From assembly GCF_900129425.1 (NCBI RefSeq), contig NZ_LT670817.1, forward strand, positions 620,001 to 684,000: a DNA stretch of 64,000 nucleotides, written 5' to 3'. Position 1 is the first letter of the stretch. Every line of letters starts with the position of its first letter. The position numbers were made by a program, and so were the translations under genes. The DNA is from Bradyrhizobium erythrophlei. Lineage in GTDB: Bacteria > Pseudomonadota > Alphaproteobacteria > Rhizobiales > Xanthobacteraceae. Below the pieces are notes generated by a model. It was not told the DNA's origin. It made no database searches and saw only the letters and a program-made list of their open reading frames with translations. Positions 16,798 through 24,758 of the stretch are shown piece by piece.

Positions 16798-17535
16798 TTG
16801 CAGAAGAAAAACAGAACGGTCGCGGTGGTTGGCGCCGGCGATTTTATCGGTAGCGAGATTGCCAAGAAGTTCGCCTCGGAAGGCTTTACGGTCTTTGCCG
16901 GTCGCCGCAACGGCGCCAAACTCGAGCCGCTGGTCAAGGAGATCGAGGCTGCCGGCGGCGAGATCCATGCCCGTTCGCTCGACGCACGCAAGGAAGAGGG
17001 GGTCATCTCCTTCCTCAACGATGCCGACAAGCACGCGCCGATGGAGGTCTGCATCTTCAACATCGGCGCCAACGTCAACTTCCCGATCCTCGACACCACC
17101 GACCGGGTGTTCCGGAAGGTCTGGGAGATGGCGTGCTATTCGGGTTTCCTGGCGGGCCGCGAGGCGGCGCGGCTGATGCTGCCGCGCGGCGGGGGTAATA
17201 TCTTCTTCACCGGCGCCACCGCGTCCTTGCGCGGCGGGAGCGGCTATGCCGCCTTTGCCAGCGCCAAGTTTGGCCTGCGCGCCGTGGCCCAGGCGATGGC
17301 GCGCGAATTGGGTCCGAAAAACATCCATGTCGCGCATCTCATTATTGATTCCGGCGTCGACACCGAATGGGTTCGGCAGCGCCGCATCGAGGCGCTCGGC
17401 CCCAATGCGCTGGACAATCCGGACCTGCTGATGCCGCCGTCGTCGGTCGCGACATCCTACTGGCAGCTCTACCAGCAGCCGAAGAGCGCCTGGACGTTCG
17501 AGCTGGAAATCCGCCCGTTCGGCGAAAAGTGGTAG
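16798..17535 (+). CDS. SDR-family oxidoreductase lacking the catalytic tyrosine
   Basis: A 245-residue Rossmann protein started by TTG at 16798 (GGAGAAG just upstream). The nucleotide loop is VAVVGAGDFIGSEIAKKFA and IFNIGAN replaces the usual NNAG. Where SDRs have YxxxK this protein reads GYAAFASAKFGL, with Phe in place of the catalytic Tyr and Lys retained. It may therefore reduce or dehydrogenate by a variant mechanism or serve a non-catalytic role. It lies 45 nt after the ligase and 13 nt before the first acyl-CoA dehydrogenase, clearly in the operon. Confidence 0.8.
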   Translation: MQKKNRTVAVVGAGDFIGSEIAKKFASEGFTVFAGRRNGAKLEPLVKEIEAAGGEIHARSLDARKEEGVISFLNDADKHAPMEVCIFNIGANVNFPILDTTDRVFRKVWEMACYSGFLAGREAARLMLPRGGGNIFFTGATASLRGGSGYAAFASAKFGLRAVAQAMARELGPKNIHVAHLIIDSGVDTEWVRQRRIEALGPNALDNPDLLMPPSSVATSYWQLYQQPKSAWTFELEIRPFGEKW

Positions 17536-17547
17536 GGAGCATCTGCG

Positions 17548-18729
17548 ATGGAGCTCGCGCTTTCGCCTGAAGATGCCGCGTTCCGCGACGAGGTCCGTGG
17601 TTTTATCGCGGACAATTATCCGGCGGAGATGCGCGTTGCCAATCCAGAGACCGATTTGAGCAAGGAGCAGATGCTGCTATGGCATCGCATCCTGCACCGG
17701 AAGGGCTGGATCGCGCCGCTCTGGCCGAAGGAATATGGCGGACCCGGCTGGTCGATTACCAGGCGTTTCATCTTCGAACAGGAGACGACGCGAGCCGGCA
17801 CGATGCCGCCATTGGCCTTCAGCGTCACCATGGTCGGCCCGGTCATCTATACGTTCGGCAATGAGGCGCAGAAGAAGAAGTTCCTGCCCCGCATTCTGTC
17901 GGGCGAGGACTGGTGGTGCCAGGGCTATTCCGAGCCGGGATCGGGCTCCGACCTCGCCACCGTCCGCACCAAGGCGGTGCGCGACGGCGACCAATATATC
18001 GTCAACGGTCACAAGACCTGGACCACGCTGGCGCAGCACGCCGACTGGATCTTTTGCCTAGTGCGGACCGATCCGGCCGCAAAACCGCAATCCGGCATCT
18101 CGTTCCTCCTGATCGACATGAAGTCGCCGGGCGTCACCGTGCGCCCGATCATCACCATCGACGGTTCGCACGAGGTCAATGACGTGTACCTCGAGAATGT
18201 CCGCGTCCCCGCCGAGAACCTGATCGGCGAAGAGAACAAGGGCTGGACCTACGCCAAATTCCTGCTTGGTAATGAGCGCACTAGCATGGCCGGCATCGGC
18301 CGTTCGACCCGTTACATCGAGAAGCTGAAGAAGATCGTGAAGGCCGAGATTCCGACTGACGATCCGGCGCATCTCGAATTTGTCAGGGACATCGCCCGCG
18401 TCGAGGTCGACGTGTTGGCGCTGGAGGCGACCGAGCTACGCGTCGTGGCGCAGATGGCGCGCGGCATCGATCCCGGGCCGGCGGCATCGCTGTTCAAGAT
18501 ACGCGGCACCGAGATCTTCCAGAACATCACCGAACTGACCCACCGCGCGATGGGCAATTACGGCCTGGCGATCCGCGAACATCCCGTCAGCGCTAACCGT
18601 TTCATGCCGGGACCGGACTACGGCCAAACTGCGTCGGAAAAATACCTGAACTCGCGCAAGCTCTCAATCTACGGCGGGTCAAACGAAATTCAGCGCAACA
18701 TCATCGCAAAAGCGGTGCTGGGCCTCTAG
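17548..18729 (+). CDS. acyl-CoA dehydrogenase 1
   Basis: A 393-residue FAD-dependent acyl-CoA dehydrogenase that introduces an alpha-beta double bond, passing electrons to ETF. Recognisable blocks are WCQGYSEPGSGSDLATVRT (FAD/substrate region), NGHKTWTTLAQHADW, NERTSMAGIGR, ALEATELRVV and the C-terminal YLNSRKLSIYGGSNEIQRNII. Sequence style matches the large-subunit-like enzymes that occur as pairs in CoA-linked ring or branched-chain degradation. It is followed after 23 nt by a second, more divergent dehydrogenase, so the two may form a heteromer. Confidence 0.85.
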   Translation: MELALSPEDAAFRDEVRGFIADNYPAEMRVANPETDLSKEQMLLWHRILHRKGWIAPLWPKEYGGPGWSITRRFIFEQETTRAGTMPPLAFSVTMVGPVIYTFGNEAQKKKFLPRILSGEDWWCQGYSEPGSGSDLATVRTKAVRDGDQYIVNGHKTWTTLAQHADWIFCLVRTDPAAKPQSGISFLLIDMKSPGVTVRPIITIDGSHEVNDVYLENVRVPAENLIGEENKGWTYAKFLLGNERTSMAGIGRSTRYIEKLKKIVKAEIPTDDPAHLEFVRDIARVEVDVLALEATELRVVAQMARGIDPGPAASLFKIRGTEIFQNITELTHRAMGNYGLAIREHPVSANRFMPGPDYGQTASEKYLNSRKLSIYGGSNEIQRNIIAKAVLGL

Positions 18730-18752
18730 GGCTCGGTAAACAGGGGAATCGG

Positions 18753-19883
18753 ATGGATATCCAGTTCACGGAAGAGCAGGAATTATTGCGATCCAGCGTC
18801 CAGCGCCTGTTGCGCGACCAGTATGATTTCGACGCGCGCCGCAAGATTGTCGCGAGCGAGGAGGGTCTCGGCCGCAAACAATGGGAGGCGTTTGCCGAGC
18901 TCGGCTTGCTCGCCGCGCCGTTCTCAGAGGACGTCGGCGGTCTCTGCGGCGGGCCGCTGTCGACCATGATCATCATGCAGGAATTCGGTCGTCACCTCGT
19001 GGTCGAGCCATTTGTGGAGACGGTGGTGCTCGCTGGCGGCCTGCTCGAGTACACGGGATCCGAGGAGCAGAAGCAGGGATTTATCCCCGACATCATCGCC
19101 GGCAAGAAGACATGGGCGCTGGCCTGGACCGAGAAGGGCTCGCGCTTCGATCTCGCCAACGTCGCGACCACGGCGCGACGCGAGGGCGGGGACCACGTGC
19201 TGAGCGGCGAAAAGACTGCGGTGATCGCCGCACCCTGGGCGGACTATCTGATCGTCTCCGCCCGCACCTCAGGTCATCGTCATGATGGTAGTGGCGTCAG
19301 CCTGTTCGTGGTCGATCGCCGTGCCGCGAATCTCGACCTGCAGAGCTTCAAGACCATCGATGGCCGCCGCGCGGCCGAAATCAGCCTGCGGCACGTGCGC
19401 GGCCAGTTGCTCGGCAAGGAAGGCGAGGGCATAGCCGCGCTGGAGGCCTGCCGCGACCGCGCCATCGCCGCGCTATGCGCCGAGGCGGTCGGTGCGATGG
19501 GCGAAATGAATTCCGCGACGCTGGAATACGCCAAGACCCGGAAACAGTTCGGCACCACGATCGGCTCCTTCCAGGTGCTGCAGCACCGGATGGTCGACAT
19601 GTTTATCGCGCATCAGGAAGCGCTTTCGCTGATGCAACATCTCAATCTCAGCTTGAGCGCCGGCGATGCCGGCCTGTCGCGGCTCGCGTCGGGCGCCAAG
19701 TCGAAGATCGGCTGTGCAGGCAGGTTCATCGCCGACCAGGCGGTGCAGCTTCATGGCGGCATGGGCATGACCGATGAATTGAACGTCGGTCATTATTTCA
19801 AGCGGATTTCTTCCATCAACATCCAGTTCGGCGATCCTGCGTTTCATATGCTGCGATACGCGCAGCTGGACGCGGCCGCCTGA
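18753..19883 (+). CDS. acyl-CoA dehydrogenase 2 (divergent partner)
   Basis: A 376-residue acyl-CoA dehydrogenase-fold protein: MDIQFTEEQELLRSSVQRLL at the N terminus, WALAWTEKGSRFDLANVATT where the FAD loop lies, YAKTRKQFGTTIGSFQVLQH, and AVQLHGGMGMTDELNVGHYF near the C terminus. It is less conserved than its upstream neighbour, as is usual for the second member of paired ACADs (for example pimeloyl-CoA dehydrogenase small subunits). GGGGAATCGG precedes the ATG. The gene sits 12 nt upstream of the thiolase. Confidence 0.85.
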   Translation: MDIQFTEEQELLRSSVQRLLRDQYDFDARRKIVASEEGLGRKQWEAFAELGLLAAPFSEDVGGLCGGPLSTMIIMQEFGRHLVVEPFVETVVLAGGLLEYTGSEEQKQGFIPDIIAGKKTWALAWTEKGSRFDLANVATTARREGGDHVLSGEKTAVIAAPWADYLIVSARTSGHRHDGSGVSLFVVDRRAANLDLQSFKTIDGRRAAEISLRHVRGQLLGKEGEGIAALEACRDRAIAALCAEAVGAMGEMNSATLEYAKTRKQFGTTIGSFQVLQHRMVDMFIAHQEALSLMQHLNLSLSAGDAGLSRLASGAKSKIGCAGRFIADQAVQLHGGMGMTDELNVGHYFKRISSINIQFGDPAFHMLRYAQLDAAA

Positions 19884-19895
19884 GAAGAGGCAAGC

Positions 19896-21083
19896 ATGAC
19901 CACTGAAGCAGTTATCGTTTCCACCGCCCGCACCGGCGTCAGCAAGGCCTATCGCGGCGCGCTCAATAACACCGACGGCCCGACCCTGGCGGGCCATGTG
20001 ATGGCCGAAGCGGTGAAGCGCGCCGGCATCGCGCCCGGCGAGGTCGAGGACGTGGTGATGGGCTGCGCCATGCAGCAGGGCACCATGGTGATGAACGTCG
20101 CCCGCAAGGGCGCGATCCGCGCCGGCCTCCCGGTCACGGTCGCCGGCACCACAATTGACCGGCAGTGCGCCTCCGGCCTGCAGGCAATCGCGGTTGCCGC
20201 GCGCTCGGTCATGCTCGACGGCGTCGAGATCGCGATCGGCGGCGGCATCGAGTCGATCAGCCTGGTGCAGAACGAGCACATGAACCGCTTCCACGCCGTC
20301 GACGACGAGCTGATGGCGATGAAACCGGAAATGTACATGTCGATGCTGGAGACCGCCGAGGTCGTCGCCGAGCGCTATAACATCGGCCGCGATCTTCAGG
20401 ACGAGTACTCCCTTGAGTGCCAGCGCCGCGTCGGCGCCGCACTGCAGGGCGGCCGCTTCAACGACGAAATCGTGCCGTTCACGACCAAGATGGCTGTGGT
20501 TGACAAAGACACCAAGCAGGTTTCCTACCAGCAGGTGACCTTGTCCAAGGACGAAGGCCCGCGGCCTGATACGACAGCGGAGGGACTTGCAAAAATCAAG
20601 CCGGTGTTCGAGGGCAAGACCATCAGCGCCGGCAATGCCAGCCAGCTCTCCGACGGCGCCTCGGCCTGCGTGATCATGAGCGACAAGATCGCCGCGCGGA
20701 AGGGCTTGAAGCCGCTCGGCATATTTCGTGGCTTCGTCGCCGCCGGCGTCGAGCCGGACGAGATGGGCGTCGGCCCGGTTGCCGCGATCCCGCGGCTCTT
20801 GAAGCGGCACGGCCTCAAGATCGACGACATCGATCTCTGGGAGCTCAACGAGGCCTATGCGGTGCAGGTGATCTATTGCCGCGACAAGCTCGGCATCGAT
20901 CCCGACAAGCTCAACGTCAACGGTGGCTCGATCGCGATCGGCCATCCCTATGGCATGACCGGCTCGCGGTTGACCGGCCATCTCCTGATCGAGGGCCGGC
21001 GGCGCAAGGCGAAATACGGCGTGGTGACCATGTGCATCGGCGGCGGCATGGGCGCGGCGGGTTTGTTCGAAATCCTCCACTGA
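19896..21083 (+). CDS. acetyl-CoA C-acyltransferase (thiolase)
   Basis: A 395-residue thiolase that would cleave a 3-oxoacyl-CoA with CoA, releasing acetyl-CoA. Nucleophile Cys91 lies in TIDRQCASGLQAIAV, the catalytic His in GGSIAIGHPYGMTGSR, and the second Cys in VTMCIGGGMGAAGLFE. GHPYGMTG is a variant of the common GHPIGASG. It ends the beta-oxidation-like set of this operon; a dedicated hydratase and 3-hydroxyacyl-CoA dehydrogenase are not adjacent, although the SDR and a broken hydratase are. Confidence 0.85.
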   Translation: MTTEAVIVSTARTGVSKAYRGALNNTDGPTLAGHVMAEAVKRAGIAPGEVEDVVMGCAMQQGTMVMNVARKGAIRAGLPVTVAGTTIDRQCASGLQAIAVAARSVMLDGVEIAIGGGIESISLVQNEHMNRFHAVDDELMAMKPEMYMSMLETAEVVAERYNIGRDLQDEYSLECQRRVGAALQGGRFNDEIVPFTTKMAVVDKDTKQVSYQQVTLSKDEGPRPDTTAEGLAKIKPVFEGKTISAGNASQLSDGASACVIMSDKIAARKGLKPLGIFRGFVAAGVEPDEMGVGPVAAIPRLLKRHGLKIDDIDLWELNEAYAVQVIYCRDKLGIDPDKLNVNGGSIAIGHPYGMTGSRLTGHLLIEGRRRKAKYGVVTMCIGGGMGAAGLFEILH

Positions 21084-21103
21084 TCGGAAAACGGAGTTTT
21101 CAC

Positions 21104-22111
21104 GTGAAGACAGCAATCACTGAACTGTTCGGCATCCAGCATCCGATTATCCAGGGCGGCATGCATTATGTCGGCTTCGCCGAGATGGCCGCGGCCGTGT
21201 CGAATGCCGGCGGTTTCGGCATCATCACCGGACTGACCCAGAAGACGCCGGAGCTCTTGGCCAGGGAAATCGCCCGCTGCCGGGACATGACCGACAAGCC
21301 GTTCGGCGTGAACCTCACCTTCCTGCCGAGCTTCACCGCGCCGCCCTATCCGGAATATATCGCCGCGATCAGGGAAGGCGGCGTCAAGGCGGTGGAGACT
21401 GCCGGCCGCAGCCCCGAGCAGTATATGCCGGCGCTGAAGGCCGCCGGCATCAAGGTGATCCATAAATGCACCTCGGTGCGGCATTCGCTGAAAGCCGAAA
21501 AAATCGGCTGCGACGCCGTCAGCGTGGACGGCTTCGAATGCGGCGGTCATCCCGGCGAAGACGACATCCCGAACATGATCCTGTTGCCACGCGCGGCAGA
21601 TGAACTGAAGATCCCGTTCGTCGCCTCGGGCGGCATGGCGGATGCGCGCAGCCTGGTCGCGGCGTTATCGATGGGCGCCGCCGGCATGAACATGGGCACG
21701 CGCTTCATCGCCACCAAGGAAGCGCCGGTCCATTCCAACGTCAAAAAGGCGCTGGTCGAGGCATCCGAGCTCGACACCGTGCTGGTGATGCGCGCGTTCC
21801 GCAACACCGAGCGCGTGCTGAAGAACAAGGGTGTCGATCACCTGCTCGAGATCGAGCGCGAGAGGGGCGCCAGCCTCAAAATCGAGGATATCCACGAGCA
21901 GGTCGCGGGCGTCTATCCCAAGGTGATGATCGACGGCGAGATGGATGCCGGCGCCTGGAGCTGCGGCATGGTGGCCGGGCTGATCTACGACATCCCGACG
22001 GTGAAAGAACTGATCGACCGCATCATGGCGGATGCCGAGCGGCTGATCCGCGAACGTCTGGCCGGATTCCTCGACGGCGTTGAGCAGTCAAAGGAGATGA
22101 AAGTCGTATGA
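21104..22111 (+). CDS. nitronate monooxygenase-like FMN protein
   Basis: A 335-residue TIM-barrel flavoprotein starting at GTG 21104 (CGGAG upstream). Motifs: LFGIQHPIIQGGMHYVG, NAGGFGIITGLTQKTPE, DAVSVDGFECGGHPGEDD (catalytic His region) and VASGGMADARSLVAALSMGA for FMN phosphate. Class II nitronate monooxygenases oxidise alkyl nitronates, but homologues inside acyl-CoA operons are common and may act as enoyl-CoA-reductase- or dehydrogenase-like enzymes. It follows the thiolase by 20 nt, so it belongs to the pathway; its substrate is unknown. Confidence 0.8.
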   Translation: MKTAITELFGIQHPIIQGGMHYVGFAEMAAAVSNAGGFGIITGLTQKTPELLAREIARCRDMTDKPFGVNLTFLPSFTAPPYPEYIAAIREGGVKAVETAGRSPEQYMPALKAAGIKVIHKCTSVRHSLKAEKIGCDAVSVDGFECGGHPGEDDIPNMILLPRAADELKIPFVASGGMADARSLVAALSMGAAGMNMGTRFIATKEAPVHSNVKKALVEASELDTVLVMRAFRNTERVLKNKGVDHLLEIERERGASLKIEDIHEQVAGVYPKVMIDGEMDAGAWSCGMVAGLIYDIPTVKELIDRIMADAERLIRERLAGFLDGVEQSKEMKVV

Positions 22112-22218
22112 GGTGAGCCGTTCGCGGCGTTCGTCGAACGGCGACCACCCAGTTTTTCGAAACGGATGGCCTGGAGAGGCAAAGCGCGCGGCTCGAACCG
22201 GCGCAAAGGGAGAAAGAC

Positions 22219-23424
22219 ATGAGTATCAAATTCGGCTTCGCAGCCGCGTGTGTGGTTACATCGCTGCTCGTATCGCCCGCGCTGGCTGCCGACGAACCAG
22301 GCGTGACCGCGACGGAAATCAAGGTCGGCGGGATATTCCCGTTCAGCGGTCCTGCGTCGTCGATCGGCCTGGTTGGCAAAGGTGTGGTGGCCTATGTGCA
22401 GTCGATCAATGACCGCGGCGGTATCAACGGCCGCAAGATAAACTACATCGCGATGGACGATGCCTACAGTCCGCCAAAAGCGGTAGAGCACGCCCGCAAG
22501 CTGATCGAAAGCGATGAGGTATCATTCATCTTCAGCCAACTCGGCACCCCCGGCAATTCGGCGACGGCCAAATACCTCAAAGGCAAGGGCGTTCCATCGA
22601 TCGCGATCGTCAGTGGTTCCAGCAAATTCACTGACATCGTCGAATATCCGCTGACAACGACCGGTCTGGTAAGTTACCAGACCGAAGGAAGAATTTACGC
22701 CAAATTCCTCGACAATGCGTTGCCCGGAGCAAAATACGCGATTCTCTTTCAGAACGACGACCTCGGCAAGGATTACGTCAGCGCCTTCAAATCGTTCTTG
22801 AAGGGGGAGTTCGACAAGCGCGTTGTCACTGCAGCCTATGATGTGACCGAGCCAACCGTGGACTCCCAGGTCGTCAATCTCAAGAGCTCGGGCGCCGAGG
22901 CACTGTTTATTGCAGGCACGCCGAAATTCGCCGCGCAGGCCATCCGAAAGGCGGCCGAGATCGGCTGGAAGGCCAAGATCATCATCAACTTTCCGTCGGG
23001 TTCGATCGGCGGCACGTTGAAGCCTGCCGGTCTGGAGAATTCCACTGGCGTCATCGTCGGTACCATTAACAAGGACCCGACCGATGCGAAGTGGAACGAC
23101 GATGAAGGCGTGCGGGCTTACAAGGCGTTCTTTGCCAAGTACCTGCAGGGCGCTGACTTCGAGAATACCAGCTATCTCACCGGCTATATGCAGGGCATGA
23201 TCCTTGAAGCGATACTAAAGCAGTGTGGCAACGACCTTTCGCGAAAAAACATCGTCAAGCAGGCGAAGTCGCTAAGTCATGTCGTGCTCCCCACGGCGTT
23301 TCCGGGCATCGAGGTGAATACCAGCGGGTCCAGCAACATGATCTGGAGCCAGATGCAGTTGCAGCGGTGGAGCGGCAGCAGCTGGGCACCGTTCGGCGGG
23401 GTTTTGGATGCCAGTTCCGAATGA
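22219..23424 (+). CDS. branched-chain amino acid ABC-type periplasmic binding protein
   Basis: A 401-residue LivJ-type binding protein with a signal peptide (MSIKFGFAAACVVTSLLVSP, cleaved near ALAA). The mature start GVTATEIKVGGIFPFSGPAS and QSINDRGGINGRKINYIAMD are typical of the Peripla_BP_6 family, which in Bradyrhizobium often binds aromatic or dicarboxylic acids rather than amino acids. No permease or ATPase genes lie nearby, so it must borrow a transporter or act as a sensor. GGGAG precedes the ATG. Its place in the operon suggests it captures the pathway substrate. Confidence 0.8.
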   Translation: MSIKFGFAAACVVTSLLVSPALAADEPGVTATEIKVGGIFPFSGPASSIGLVGKGVVAYVQSINDRGGINGRKINYIAMDDAYSPPKAVEHARKLIESDEVSFIFSQLGTPGNSATAKYLKGKGVPSIAIVSGSSKFTDIVEYPLTTTGLVSYQTEGRIYAKFLDNALPGAKYAILFQNDDLGKDYVSAFKSFLKGEFDKRVVTAAYDVTEPTVDSQVVNLKSSGAEALFIAGTPKFAAQAIRKAAEIGWKAKIIINFPSGSIGGTLKPAGLENSTGVIVGTINKDPTDAKWNDDEGVRAYKAFFAKYLQGADFENTSYLTGYMQGMILEAILKQCGNDLSRKNIVKQAKSLSHVVLPTAFPGIEVNTSGSSNMIWSQMQLQRWSGSSWAPFGGVLDASSE

Positions 23425-23498
23425 TGCATGAGAGGACGGGGAGCCGTCTAGCACGGTCGCCTTCATCCCGCGATTACTGCCGTGAACGGAGGACCAGC

Positions 23499-24671
23499 AT
23501 GACTAAAATCGGTTTTCATCAGTATCCGCCGATGGATCAGGTGATCTTCGGCAAGCCGGCGGGCCAGGCCTTGTGCGAGGAGGCCGAGCGGCGCGATGCC
23601 AAGCGCGTCTTCCTCATCGTCAGCAGAACGCTGAACACGCATACCGACGAGATCGAGAAGATCCGTAAAGCGTTGGGTGGCAGATATGCCGGTACGTTCG
23701 ATAGCGTCCCGCAACATACGACGCGAGCGTCGGCAGTGGAGGCAACCGCGCACGCCGCAGAGGCGAAAGCGGATTTGATCGTCGCCGTGGGGGGTGGATC
23801 CGTCGTCGATGCGGCCAAGATCGTCTTGATGTGTCTTGAACACAATATCACCGACGAATCCGGCCTCGATGGATTCGAACTGGTGTCGACGCCCGAGGGG
23901 CCGCGGCCCGGTCCATTTCGCGCTCCGAAGGTGAGGATGATCGCGATCCCGAGCACGCTGTCGGGTGGCGAGTATAATTCAGGGACGCTCGTTACGGACT
24001 CGCGCAGGAAGCTGAAGCAGATATTCAGCCATCCATTGATGATGCCGCTGTCGATCATCCTGGATCCGGAGATCACGCGGCACACCCCGCAGACCCTGTG
24101 GCTCGGATCAGGTACCCGCGCGATGGACCACGGGATCGAAGCGGTTTGCTCTCCGAGGGGCAACCCGCTAGTGGAAAGTGTGTGCCTGCGAGGCCTGCGG
24201 TATCTGTACGACGGTCTGCAGGCCACCAAGGAAAACCCGAGCAATTTGGAAGCACGGCAATTTTGCCAGCTCGGCTCCTGGATGTCTGCCTTCGGGCTGC
24301 AATGTCGCGTTCCCATGGGGGCCAGCCATGCGATCGGGCACGTGCTGGGCGGTACCTGCGATGTTCCGCATTATCTGTGTACGGCGGTCATGATGCCGAG
24401 CGTGCTAAAATACAATCAGCCCGTGACGGACGAGGCCCAAAGGAAAATCGCCGAGGCGTGGCGCGCGCCGCCGGACGCCAGGGCCAGCGACATCTTCGCC
24501 CAGTTCATCGGTCGATTGGGATTACCTCGCCATCTCTCGGAGGTCGGTGTGACCAAGGAGAAGTTTGAACTGATCGGTCGCAATGCGATGCTGTCGGTCT
24601 TCACCCGAGCCAACCCACGGGTCATCAAGGGTCCGGAAGATATCGTCGAGATTCTTCAACTTGCCGCATAG
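23499..24671 (+). CDS. iron-containing alcohol dehydrogenase / maleylacetate reductase-like
   Basis: A 390-residue group III metal-dependent dehydrogenase from the ATG at 23499 (GGAGG upstream). The NAD-binding stretch is DLIVAVGGGSVVDAAKIVLM; AIPSTLSGGEYNSGTLVTD follows, and metal ligands are likely in GTRAMDHGIEAVCSP and ASHAIGHVLGGTCDVPHYLC. The AIPSTLSGGEYN block recalls maleylacetate reductases that end chlorocatechol and hydroxyquinol degradation, but ordinary alcohol dehydrogenases share it. It would reduce or oxidise a pathway intermediate. Confidence 0.75.
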   Translation: MTKIGFHQYPPMDQVIFGKPAGQALCEEAERRDAKRVFLIVSRTLNTHTDEIEKIRKALGGRYAGTFDSVPQHTTRASAVEATAHAAEAKADLIVAVGGGSVVDAAKIVLMCLEHNITDESGLDGFELVSTPEGPRPGPFRAPKVRMIAIPSTLSGGEYNSGTLVTDSRRKLKQIFSHPLMMPLSIILDPEITRHTPQTLWLGSGTRAMDHGIEAVCSPRGNPLVESVCLRGLRYLYDGLQATKENPSNLEARQFCQLGSWMSAFGLQCRVPMGASHAIGHVLGGTCDVPHYLCTAVMMPSVLKYNQPVTDEAQRKIAEAWRAPPDARASDIFAQFIGRLGLPRHLSEVGVTKEKFELIGRNAMLSVFTRANPRVIKGPEDIVEILQLAA

Positions 24672-24758
24672 CGGCGGTTGCGGTCCGAGGGGCCAGACAC
24701 GCGGACCCCCTCGGCAATCAATGAACAGGTTAGATCGTTGGACAGGAGCAAGCGCCGC

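Noticed and set aside
19473..21116. 547-codon minus-strand frame opposite the thiolase
   Set aside because: His/Asp/Ala-rich antisense translation typical of high-GC shadows; the thiolase on the other strand is complete.
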